Assembly (NCBI GenBank): GCA_947447315.1
Contig: CANFJD010000181.1
Location: forward strand, 1-5,802
DNA from: Fimbriimonadaceae bacterium
Lineage (GTDB): Bacteria > Armatimonadota > Fimbriimonadia > Fimbriimonadales > Fimbriimonadaceae
Direction of reading: 5' to 3'
Length of the DNA stretch: 5,802 nucleotides
Shown: piece after piece, positions 1 to 5,060 of the stretch
Numbering within the stretch: the first letter of the stretch is position 1
How the letters are laid out: the number at the start of each line of letters is the position of its first letter
Made by a program: the position numbers and the translations under genes
The notes under the pieces: generated by a model
The model's input: the letters and a program-made list of their open reading frames with translations, nothing else
What the model was told of the DNA's origin: nothing
Database searches by the model: none

Positions 1-26
1 CACTCCCTACGTGGGGCCAAATAATC

Positions 27-50
27 GGGTGCGGACTCTCTTCCGCACCC
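27..50 (-). terminator. Perfect 9-bp hairpin, distal candidate terminator of the minus-strand operon
   Basis: Arms GGGTGCGGA (27-35) and TCCGCACCC (42-50) pair perfectly around a 6-nt loop. Read on the minus strand, the stem is followed by GATTATTTGG, a broken T-rich tail. On the plus strand it is followed by AAAATCC, so the minus-strand reading is the better terminator. It is the second hairpin met after the DoxX gene. It could also belong to the end of a gene left of the window. Confidence 0.5.
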
Positions 51-61
51 AAAATCCAAAC

Positions 62-78
62 CCGGCCCCAGGGGCCGG
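62..78 (-). terminator. GC-rich hairpin, candidate terminator after the DoxX gene
   Basis: CCGGCCCC (62-69) and GGGGCCGG (71-78) form a perfect inverted repeat with one central base; in RNA about six pairs with a 5-nt loop would form. On the minus strand the stem is followed by GTTTGGATTTTGG, a T-rich though interrupted tract. It lies about 43 bp downstream of the DoxX stop codon, a normal place for intrinsic termination. Its left arm can also pair with bases 12-18, an alternative fold reported separately. Confidence 0.6.
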
Positions 79-120
79 TCCCTTCCACCTACGGACCGAC
101 CAGATCCAGCTCAAGTTCGG

Positions 121-588
121 TTAATTCGAACGGGAGCTGCGGGTAAGCCAGCGGTCTACGCTGGCTCGTCCGCCGCCTTCAATCATGGCGGCTACGGCCA
201 GGGTTATGATCAGCAAGAAATACTCCAGACCTTCTCCTTTCTGGTTGCCAAACCAGTTCATGAAGAAGCCGTTTTCGTAGTGCTTGCCCATCACCGCTGC
301 CACCGCCATTGTAAAAGCCACGCCAAAGGCCGAAACGCGAGTTAAGGTGCCGGTGATCAATCCCAACGCACCGAGAAATTCGGCGGCGATCGCCAGCACG
401 GCAAAGATCGGTGGAATGCCCATGCTCTTGCCAATACCGTCAATGGTCCCCGAAAATCCATAACCGCCGAACCATCCCAGCGCCTTCTGCGCTCCGTGGG
501 GAAACATCGCCACCCCCGCTCCCACCCGGATCAGGGTGGGAGTGATGCGATTCGATGTCGCTAAAACTCGAGTGAGGAGCGGATTCAT
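121..588 (-). CDS. DoxX family integral membrane protein
   Basis: A 155-residue protein with about four membrane segments (roughly residues 16-33, 60-80, 84-101 and 119-137). It carries the features usual for DoxX proteins: PHGAQK followed by GWFGG after the first segment (29-41), and AEFLGALGL around residues 69-77. DoxX proteins are small inner-membrane proteins found in redox, thiol-stress and detoxification contexts; no single reaction can be assigned. An ATG further upstream in the same frame (720) would add 44 non-hydrophobic residues lying antisense-free inside the preceding gene, so it was rejected. The chosen ATG at 588 overlaps the TAA of the upstream gene by one base (TAATG), which points to translational coupling. 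Only a weak AGGG lies just ahead of it. It is the second gene of a minus-strand operon beside a MarR regulator. Confidence 0.88.
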   Translation of the reverse strand: MNPLLTRVLATSNRITPTLIRVGAGVAMFPHGAQKALGWFGGYGFSGTIDGIGKSMGIPPIFAVLAIAAEFLGALGLITGTLTRVSAFGVAFTMAVAAVMGKHYENGFFMNWFGNQKGEGLEYFLLIITLAVAAMIEGGGRASVDRWLTRSSRSN

Positions 589-968
589 TAGCCCTGGACC
601 AAGCTGCCCGAATCGTAGAAGAATCGCTCTTCCGTAATCTGTCCGTTCTCCCAGGTCTGCAGGGCAATCTGGTCGAACTTCAGGCGAACGCCATCTTGGT
701 TGGTGAACTCCAGAACCCATTCAATCACGGCCTTGTTTCCGTCCACGAGCACTTTGGCGGCGCGGTTCACGTGAACTTCCTTCACACTGCCCACAAACTG
801 TTCTTCCCGAACGCGGTTTGCGGCCTTACCCACGGTCGGCGGGTTGTTGTTCTCCTGCATCACCACGTTCTCCGCGTAAAGCGCGTCGTAGGCCTCCAAG
901 ATCTTTCCCTGCGAAACGTGGGCTACCAATTGCGAGACGAGTTCTGATACCGATGCGGTGTTTGACAT
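588..968 (-). CDS. NTF2-like / SnoaL-like small protein
   Basis: A 126-residue soluble protein, about the length of one NTF2-like cone domain. It has an amphipathic N-terminal helix (residues 7-30), the YDALYAENVVMQE stretch (27-39) typical of the helix-to-sheet entry in SnoaL-like proteins, and a strand-rich C-terminal half (VLVDGNKAVIEWVLEFT, IALQTWENGQITEERFFYD). Members bind or transform small molecules in a central pocket; the substrate here is unknown. No signal peptide is seen, so it is presumably cytoplasmic. The ATG at 968 has a strong Shine-Dalgarno AGGAG (975-979 on the minus strand) 6 nt upstream. It is the first gene of the operon with DoxX and is divergent from the MarR gene. 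NTF2-like and DoxX genes are often found together, which supports both calls. Confidence 0.8.
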   Translation of the reverse strand: MSNTASVSELVSQLVAHVSQGKILEAYDALYAENVVMQENNNPPTVGKAANRVREEQFVGSVKEVHVNRAAKVLVDGNKAVIEWVLEFTNQDGVRLKFDQIALQTWENGQITEERFFYDSGSLVQG

Positions 969-974
969 GTTTGA

Positions 975-979
975 CTCCT
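975..979 (-). promoter_or_regulatory. Ribosome binding site of the NTF2-like gene
   Basis: The minus strand reads AGGAG, then TCAAAC, then ATG: a full-strength site with 6-nt spacing that fixes the start at 968. Confidence 0.8.
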
Positions 980-1009
980 GTTAGGTCGCATTTGATTGCG
1001 ATGTCAATT

Positions 1010-1038
1010 ATTGTTGCATGCATTAGTTGCATTGTCAA
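1010..1038 (-). promoter_or_regulatory. Sigma-70-like promoter of the NTF2-like/DoxX operon
   Basis: On the minus strand a perfect -35 box TTGACA (1038-1033) is followed after exactly 17 bp by AACAAT (1015-1010), which matches four of six -10 positions. Transcription would start near 1003, leaving a leader of about 35 nt that contains the AGGAG site. A second TTGACA lies at 1007-1002 on the same strand but lacks a good -10 box. No equally convincing plus-strand promoter for the MarR gene was found in this 87-bp gap. Confidence 0.6.
1018..1032. promoter_or_regulatory. Candidate MarR operator (inverted repeat inside the promoter spacer)
   Basis: ATGCA-TTAGT-TGCAT is a perfect 5-bp inverted repeat with a 5-bp spacer, filling most of the 17-bp gap between the -35 and -10 boxes of the divergent operon. 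MarR dimers usually bind short palindromes of about this size in the promoter between their own gene and a divergent target. The site also lies 24 bp before the MarR start codon, so one site could control both directions. Binding is inferred. Confidence 0.5.
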
Positions 1039-1055
1039 TAGTTGCGGAGAGAATT

Positions 1056-1526
1056 ATGAGTAAAATGATGAAAATGTTAAGCGACGTGAAAAAGGCAGCC
1101 TGGGTGGAGTTCTATTTGGCCCAAGCCCAGATCACGCGCGAGATCGATCGCCGAATGACCGCCGCCGGCGTTGTGGGCATGGAGGTGTACGACGTCCTGC
1201 TCAATCTGGAAGACGCTCCCGATTCCCGCCTCCGCATGAATGAGCTCGCCGACCGCCTCACCTACAGCCGCAGTGGCATTACTCGGCTTGTCGATCGCCT
1301 AGAAAAGGAGAGCCTCGTCACCCGCGTTGCCTGCCCCATGGATCGCCGCGCCATGCACTGCCAGCTCACCGACCACGGTCGTGCCGAGCGTGAACGCGCC
1401 TGGCCCTTCTACTCCGCCGGAATCGAAGACCTCTTCGGTCGCCACCTCTCCGACGAAGACGCCAAAACCATAGTCCGCCTTTTCTTTCGGCTCAAAAAGG
1501 CTACGCATGAAAGCAAAAACCTTTAG
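1056..1526 (+). CDS. MarR-family winged-helix transcriptional regulator
   Basis: A 156-residue protein of normal MarR length. It has N- and C-terminal dimerisation helices (residues 8-34 and about 123-150) around a winged helix-turn-helix: helix RMNELADRL (60-68), recognition helix YSRSGITRLVDRLEKESLV (70-88) and a wing with PMDRRAMHCQLTDHGR (94-109), whose DRR and LTDHGR are family hallmarks. Members are usually repressors released by phenolic ligands or by oxidation. A cysteine (93) precedes the wing and another (102) lies within it, so redox sensing is possible but unproven. The ATG at 1056 follows GGAGAG (1046-1051) at good spacing. An in-frame ATG at 996 would add 20 residues and place the operator inside the gene, so it was rejected. 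The natural target is the divergent NTF2-like/DoxX operon. Confidence 0.92.
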   Translation: MSKMMKMLSDVKKAAWVEFYLAQAQITREIDRRMTAAGVVGMEVYDVLLNLEDAPDSRLRMNELADRLTYSRSGITRLVDRLEKESLVTRVACPMDRRAMHCQLTDHGRAERERAWPFYSAGIEDLFGRHLSDEDAKTIVRLFFRLKKATHESKNL

Positions 1527-1544
1527 TAAGTACAAACTTCAGTA

Positions 1545-1577
1545 ATCTGCTGATGGGGATCAGTAGATACCGATTTT
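1545..1577 (+). terminator. Candidate terminator of the MarR gene
   Basis: ATCTGCTGAT (1545-1554) pairs with ATCAGTAGAT (1559-1568), ten pairs including one G-U, around a GGGG loop. It is followed by ACCGATTTTCG with a short T4. It begins 18 nt after the MarR stop codon. The stem is AT-rich and the T tract short and offset, so termination may be weak. Confidence 0.45.
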
Positions 1578-1665
1578 CGTTACCTGACTCGATCGTTTAA
1601 TGCAGCATCAAATGCGTGGTTAAAACCTAGCAATTATTACAGGACTCATCCCATGGGGGTTATTG

Positions 1666-1671
1666 TAAGAT
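1666..1671 (+). promoter_or_regulatory. Possible -10 box placed for leaderless transcription
   Basis: TAAGAT matches five of six -10 consensus bases and ends 9 nt before the ATG at 1681, so transcription would start at or next to the start codon. No Shine-Dalgarno sequence precedes this ATG, which fits a leaderless message. No convincing -35 box is seen 16-18 bp upstream. Confidence 0.3.
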
Positions 1672-1680
1672 CATTTTGCC

Positions 1681-2094
1681 ATGAAGCTAACAGCGATCGG
1701 AATACTTTCTGCTTTTTGTGTTACACCTTATGCGGATACATTGGTAGAGTCCGTAATCGACCCTCAAACCCACACGGACATAACTGTCTACACAGCGACA
1801 AACACGACTTCTTCAACCCAAACACTTGTTGCGTCCGGAGGCTGGACGATTAATTTCAGGATTACCGGCTCAGAGGTTTCGACCGGATGGTCTTCTAAAT
1901 TCAATCCATTGACTTGGGCTCATGACGACCTCCCCTGGAGTGTCAACACCACATTGGCACCTGGTTTGACGTTGACTCGACAAGTGAGAATCTTTACTGA
2001 AACGGGCCATGAGATTTGGACAGTCGGTTCGACAAACCAGCGACGAGACCGGTATTGGCAAGCGGGTTCTGTAATCACCGATCCGGGTAACTAG
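1681..2094 (+). CDS. Predicted secreted protein of unknown function, first of a pair
   Basis: A 137-residue protein not recognised as any family. Residues 1-18 look like a Sec signal peptide: Lys2, a hydrophobic core, and a likely cut after PYA (18). The mature part is rich in Thr, Ser, Val and Trp with alternating polar and hydrophobic residues (for example DITVYTATNTTSS and GWTINFRI), suggesting an all-beta extracytoplasmic domain without cysteines. It has no lipobox and no C-terminal anchor. Its stop is two bases before the ATG of the next gene, so the two are probably co-expressed. Of the first 120 bases, 54 are G or C by hand count, clearly less than in the flanking operons. The ATG at 1681 is preferred because it opens directly on the signal peptide; the overlapping frame starting at 1653 gives no sensible protein. 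Confidence 0.6.
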   Translation: MKLTAIGILSAFCVTPYADTLVESVIDPQTHTDITVYTATNTTSSTQTLVASGGWTINFRITGSEVSTGWSSKFNPLTWAHDDLPWSVNTTLAPGLTLTRQVRIFTETGHEIWTVGSTNQRRDRYWQAGSVITDPGN

Positions 2095-2096
2095 CC

Positions 2097-3038
2097 ATGC
2101 ACGCGCTACTGTGGATCGCAATTGTTGTTAGCGCACCGACGTCGCCAGACTTAATTGTCACGATGGCGGATTCTCCAATCCTTAATACCGATAAGCGATG
2201 GTTTACCGAAGCGAAGCCCGACGAGCAACTTCCGTTTGAAGCTAAGTCGCCAACCGGCCCCGTGGTCGTCGTTGATGACTCCGTGCGAAACCACCTCTTT
2301 GGTGACCCATTGTTGCTAGCGATGGTCAATGCCCACACGGACTCACGCCAGTTCAATCTGGATGATGTTCCGTCGGAACAAAGGAAACGTCTCGCCGAGC
2401 GGCTTGAAAAGCAGATGCAGCTAAAACCCGGGCTGGACTGCTCTCAAGTCAATGTTGAACTGTGTCAGTACCGCCAGGCAAAAATTCAGGTTAACGGTCG
2501 CGACTTCAGCATGCATTTTGGTGAATTTCCCAGCCGGGCTTCCAATGACTTCCTCAACGACAAACCATTAAAAGTGAGTGATTCCCAGCGGAACGAAAAG
2601 ACAATAGCAGAACGACCGGTTGATCGGATCACGATTGCATTTTCACCGAGGTACGACCGGACAAACGAGTACGGTGTTTACCAGAAAATCGGTCGACGAC
2701 TCGATATTCAGCTGGCTGCTTGGAATGATTTGGCCCAGGCGAATCTCACAGCAATTTTTGACAAGATGTCGAAAGATCATCAAGATCCTGACGGCGTTAC
2801 TGATGCTGGCAGACGATGGGATGATCTCCCGCCAAAGGTGCAGAAGGAACTTCGCGATCAGTTCGTAAACAGCTGGCAAGCAAATGGATTTGATTCCGAA
2901 GGGGCCGCCTCCAAAGCGTGGGCCGGCATGAAATACCGCGGAATGGACCAGTCGCTGTGCCTGTATGTCGGGACACAGGAGTCGAATGGTTCACGGGTCT
3001 TGCGAGGCGTTCGCGTCGGCCCCCGGGTCGGTACCTGA
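2097..3038 (+). CDS. Unrecognised protein with N-terminal export-like segment, second of a pair
   Basis: A 313-residue protein of no family I recognise. It opens with a short hydrophobic segment (LLWIAIVVSA, residues 4-13) that could be a signal peptide cut after VSA, although its n-region has no Lys or Arg, which is unusual. The rest is hydrophilic, with charged helical stretches (QRKRLAERLEKQMQLK, about 98-113) and three cysteines in the mature part (two near 118-126, one near 289). The start is firm on its left side: an in-frame TAA lies at 2088-2090, so the ATG at 2097 is the first possible. With no clear Shine-Dalgarno site and only two bases after the preceding stop, translation is probably coupled to it. 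The C-terminus ends in basic residues (RVLRGVRVGPRV) just before a strong hairpin. It may act with its neighbour at the cell surface, but this is inferred only from linkage. Confidence 0.6.
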   Translation: MHALLWIAIVVSAPTSPDLIVTMADSPILNTDKRWFTEAKPDEQLPFEAKSPTGPVVVVDDSVRNHLFGDPLLLAMVNAHTDSRQFNLDDVPSEQRKRLAERLEKQMQLKPGLDCSQVNVELCQYRQAKIQVNGRDFSMHFGEFPSRASNDFLNDKPLKVSDSQRNEKTIAERPVDRITIAFSPRYDRTNEYGVYQKIGRRLDIQLAAWNDLAQANLTAIFDKMSKDHQDPDGVTDAGRRWDDLPPKVQKELRDQFVNSWQANGFDSEGAASKAWAGMKYRGMDQSLCLYVGTQESNGSRVLRGVRVGPRVGT

Positions 3039-3049
3039 AATCCTTTTCG

Positions 3050-3114
3050 TAGCGAGCATTCGGAGTCGCAGAACTGTGATGCGACATAATTCGCTCGCTA
3101 TTGCCTGATTTTTT
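3050..3114 (+). terminator. Nested 17-bp hairpin after the secreted-protein pair
   Basis: The outer stem TAGCGAGC/GCTCGCTA (3050-3057 with 3093-3100) continues as ATT/AAT (3058-3060 with 3088-3090) after a 2-nt bulge. After an internal loop comes an inner stem GTCGCA/TGCGAC (3065-3070 with 3080-3085) closing a 9-nt loop. It begins 11 nt after the stop at 3038. Six Ts (3109-3114) follow 8 nt beyond the stem. This distance is long for a classical terminator, so it may instead protect the 3' end or belong to a repeat element. Confidence 0.5.
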
Positions 3115-3118
3115 GGCT

Positions 3119-3250
3119 GCCCCGGCCCACCGGGGCTGGTCAACTCCGTTGACTTCCCGAAAGGAGCTCATTTCCGCATTACGCGCGGCACGGCAAATTG
3201 CCGACTTCACAAAGCACATGGGAGGATTGCTCTCAATCGCGCTGCGATTG
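3119..3250. repeat. Run of four further perfect inverted repeats between convergent genes
   Basis: After the nested hairpin come GCCCCGG-CCCA-CCGGGGC (3119-3136), GTCAAC-TCC-GTTGAC (3139-3153), CGGCAA-A-TTGCCG (3191-3203) and CAATCGC-GCT-GCGATTG (3234-3250). Every arm is perfect. The last repeat overlaps the stop codon of the minus-strand gene ending at 3233. A short plus-strand frame across the area starts at a TTG and has no family resemblance, so the non-coding reading is preferred. It could be a composite REP/MITE-like element or a structured RNA. Confidence 0.5.
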
Positions 3251-3622
3251 CCACTGGTTCCTCGCCAATTCAATTACCAATACCGTCAGCGTGGCCACCG
3301 TCATCGCCGTAGCTAGCCTAGCGTAGATCGCAATCCCATAGTCGTTCGTAAACCCTATCAGCAACTGTGAAAAGATGACGAAGCCGACAACAACGACGAA
3401 CAAATGCGTAAGGAAGCTGCCAATCGCATGCCTGAGGCTATCAATCGTCTTGTGGAATACGATTGATAGCCCCATATACAGAAGCAAATCAGCCTTGAAG
3501 GTTGGGAAGGCGAGCACAAGTGCCCAGGCGATCCAAAGCAGCGCTGACATGGCGGCAAACCGGACAGTCCACCCAAATTTGACCAATCCCGCCTTGGGAT
3601 TCCTGAAGTTGATGCGATGCAT
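3233..3622 (-). CDS. Small integral membrane protein of unknown function
   Basis: A 129-residue protein with about three to four membrane segments: residues 22-40 (RFAAMSALLWIAWALVLAF), a shorter 46-57, 70-91 (FVVVVGFVIFSQLLIGF) and 96-118. The N-terminus is basic (HRINFRNPKAGLVKFGWTVR), suggesting a cytoplasmic start. No catalytic motif or family is recognised. It lies 15 nt downstream of another small membrane-protein gene on the same strand, probably in one operon. Only a weak GGAT precedes its ATG. The hydrophobic pattern makes this strand the coding one; the opposite-strand frames across it look like shadows. The gene contains a 13-bp perfect stem near codons 51-63, and its 3' end forms part of another hairpin. 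Base composition is lower in GC than in the flanking operons (29 of 60 in a sampled stretch). Confidence 0.6.
   Translation of the reverse strand: MHRINFRNPKAGLVKFGWTVRFAAMSALLWIAWALVLAFPTFKADLLLYMGLSIVFHKTIDSLRHAIGSFLTHLFVVVVGFVIFSQLLIGFTNDYGIAIYARLATAMTVATLTVLVIELARNQWQSQRD
3436..3471. repeat. 13-bp perfect inverted repeat inside a coding region
   Basis: GGCTATCAATCGT (3436-3448) and ACGATTGATAGCC (3459-3471) are perfectly complementary around a 10-nt loop. The repeat lies in the middle of the membrane-protein gene at 3233-3622. A perfect stem of this length is unusual in coding DNA. Confidence 0.7.
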
Positions 3623-3637
3623 TAATCCAGCTGATTT

Positions 3638-3904
3638 TCAGTATTGCCGAGGCGGAAGTTTGCTCTTCACCATTCGATGCAGCAACCTTTCTACCGGTGG
3701 CCAAGCCGACCAAATGATCATGTAAGTTGCCGCCGCCACCATGAGGCCGGGAAGAATTCCGAAAGAGAGGATCTGCCCAGGATTATCATGGTAACCGGAA
3801 GGCGGATGGCGGACGGCTTCGATGTATCCCGCGATTACCAGCCCGGCCCAAACCAAAAACACACCTCCCGCAACAAATCTAGCTACTGTCCCACGCGCCT
3901 GCAT
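3638..3904 (-). CDS. Very small two-segment membrane protein of unknown function
   Basis: An 88-residue protein with two predicted membrane segments (about residues 9-30, FVAGGVFLVWAGLVIAGYIEA, and 47-67, SFGILPGLMVAAATYMIIWSA) joined by a polar loop with HPPSGYHDNPG. It ends in a basic tail (LLHRMVKSKLPPRQ). No family is recognised. No Shine-Dalgarno site precedes the ATG at 3904; TATCGT lies 5 nt upstream and could be a -10-like box of a leaderless gene, but no -35 was found. It is the first gene of a probable two-gene minus-strand unit with the 129-residue membrane protein, and is divergent from the sugar transporter operon. The start is the least certain part. Confidence 0.5.
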   Translation of the reverse strand: MQARGTVARFVAGGVFLVWAGLVIAGYIEAVRHPPSGYHDNPGQILSFGILPGLMVAAATYMIIWSAWPPVERLLHRMVKSKLPPRQY

Positions 3905-3958
3905 GGTTCACGATACCGCCGGGCACCGGTGCAACTTAAGGCTCTGCCGATCCACTCT

Positions 3959-4004
3959 TTGAAGCCGAATCCATCCTCCGCGTGCGTCCTGAACGACGCT
4001 TCAA
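3959..4004. repeat. 7-bp inverted repeat upstream of the sugar transporter operon
   Basis: TTGAAGC (3959-3965) and GCTTCAA (3998-4004) are perfectly complementary, 32 bp apart, and end 10 bp before the -10-like box at 4014. The spacing could suit two repressor half-sites or a DNA loop, but a match of seven may be chance. Confidence 0.25.
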
Positions 4005-4013
4005 GATCACCAC

Positions 4014-4021
4014 TATATAAG
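4014..4021 (+). promoter_or_regulatory. -10-like element upstream of the sugar-binding lipoprotein gene
   Basis: TATATAAG contains two overlapping -10-like hexamers (TATATA, TATAAG) about 40 bp before the ATG at 4062, giving a leader of roughly 35 nt with GGAAG (4051-4055) near the start codon. No good -35 box is found at 16-18 bp, so an activator may be needed or the box may be a chance AT-rich run. Confidence 0.35.
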
Positions 4022-4061
4022 CAACTGAGAATAAGGGTAGATTTCATTCTCGGAAGAGTCT

Positions 4062-5060
4062 ATGAAAGCCTTACTGTCCTCCCTCGCCGCTCTTACTCTT
4101 GTGTTGGTGGGCTGCAGCTCATCAAGCACCACCTCCACCAAGACCGATGAAACCAAGCCGGCGGCCGAGACCAAGGCCGGTGAAACCAAAACCATCGCCT
4201 TCGTAACCAATAACGCCAGCGACTTTTGGACGATCGCCCGAAAAGGCACCGAGAAAGCCGAAGGTGAACTGACGGGCTACAAAGTCGAGTTCAAAATTCC
4301 GCAGGACGGCTCCGCCGCCACCCAAAAGCAGATCTTGGATGACCTGGTCTCCAACGGCGCCGCCGGTATCGCCGTCAGCCCGGTCGACCCCAAGAACCAA
4401 ACCCCCGATTTGGATCAGCTGGCCGAAAAGACCACCATCTTCTGCCAAGACAGCGACGCTCCCGACAGCAAGCGCAGCCTCTACGTCGGCACCGACAACG
4501 TTGCCGCCGGAAAAATGGCCGGTGAAGAAGTCAAGAAAGCTCTTCCCAATGGCGGCAAAATCATGGTCTTCGTTGGCAAGGCCGACGCCCAGAATGCCAA
4601 AGAGCGATTTGAAGGCCTGAAAGCTGCCCTCGAAGGATCAAAGGTTCAAATTATCGACCTGCGAACCGACGACACCGACCACGCTCGCGCCAAGCAGAAC
4701 GCCGCCGACACCCTCACGTCCTACCCGGACGTTGCCGGCATGGTGGGCCTGTGGAGCTACAACGGTCCCGCGATCATCAACGCCGTTAAGGAAGCCGGAA
4801 AGGTCGGAAAGGTAAAGGTCATCTGCTTCGATGAAGAAGACGACACGCTGGCCGGTATCGCCGATGGTTCCATCACTGCCACCATCGTTCAGCAGCCGTT
4901 TGAGTTCGGTTACCAGTCCATGAAGCTACTGGCCAAGGTTCTTGATGGCGACAAGTCCGTCATTCCCGAAAACAAGAAGGTCATCATCGACACCAAGGTG
5001 ATCGACAAGTCCTCGGTCGCCGAGTTCTCGGCCAAGCTGAAGGAACTCCGAGGCAAGTAA
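4062..5060 (+). CDS. Sugar ABC transporter substrate-binding lipoprotein (RbsB-like, periplasmic-binding type 1)
   Basis: A 332-residue lipoprotein that captures a sugar outside the inner membrane and passes it to its permease. Residues 1-17 are a signal peptide with lipobox LVGC and acylated Cys18. A low-complexity linker with three ETK repeats (to about residue 43) tethers the binding domain. That domain begins with IAFVTNNASDFWTIARKG and shows landmarks of the ribose/galactose-binding class: GAAGIAVSPVDP in lobe 1, FCQDSDAPDSKRSLYVGTDNVAAGKMAGE at the hinge side, and MVGLWSYNGPAIINAVKEAG and VICFDEEDDTLAGI in lobe 2. Asp, Asn and Glu residues in these loops are the usual sugar ligands. The sugar cannot be named. 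GGAAG lies 6 nt ahead of the ATG. It ends at a TAA directly abutting the ATPase start, in the same frame. Confidence 0.93.
   Translation: MKALLSSLAALTLVLVGCSSSSTTSTKTDETKPAAETKAGETKTIAFVTNNASDFWTIARKGTEKAEGELTGYKVEFKIPQDGSAATQKQILDDLVSNGAAGIAVSPVDPKNQTPDLDQLAEKTTIFCQDSDAPDSKRSLYVGTDNVAAGKMAGEEVKKALPNGGKIMVFVGKADAQNAKERFEGLKAALEGSKVQIIDLRTDDTDHARAKQNAADTLTSYPDVAGMVGLWSYNGPAIINAVKEAGKVGKVKVICFDEEDDTLAGIADGSITATIVQQPFEFGYQSMKLLAKVLDGDKSVIPENKKVIIDTKVIDKSSVAEFSAKLKELRGK

Noticed and set aside
1..120. tRNA or tmRNA 3' end
   Set aside because: The stacked hairpins looked RNA-like, but there is no T-loop consensus (GTTCGA in a stem-loop context) and no CCA-ended acceptor stem.
588..720. N-terminal extension of the DoxX protein to the ATG at 720
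   Set aside because: The 44 extra residues are polar, overlap the NTF2-like gene in another frame and lack a ribosome site; the ATG at 588 overlaps the upstream stop in the usual TAATG manner.
1299..1535. A 78-codon minus-strand frame opposite the MarR gene
   Set aside because: It is a shadow of a well-supported gene produced by its strong third-position GC bias.
3050..3153. Integron attC recombination site
   Set aside because: The hairpins suggested an attC, but no GTTRRRY/RYYYAAC pair closes the structure (GTTGACT fails the purine positions), and no integrase gene is visible.
2797..3273. A 158-codon minus-strand frame across the hairpin chain
   Set aside because: It overlaps the end of the 313-residue gene and the inverted repeats, and its residues look like translated non-coding sequence (many Arg, Ser, Pro and Asn, no hydrophobic periodicity).
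3101..3316. A 71-codon plus-strand frame beginning at TTG
   Set aside because: It lies within the inverted-repeat cluster and then opposite the membrane-protein gene, with no ribosome site and no recognised family.
3644..4150. A 168-codon plus-strand frame
   Set aside because: It runs opposite the 88-residue membrane-protein gene and across the promoter and start of the lipoprotein gene, is rich in Arg, Ser, Pro and His without domain pattern, and has no start signals.
4122..4448. A 108-codon Gly-rich minus-strand frame
   Set aside because: It is the antisense reading of the lipoprotein gene; the Gly/Leu/Val richness comes from complementing GCC, ACC and AAG codons.
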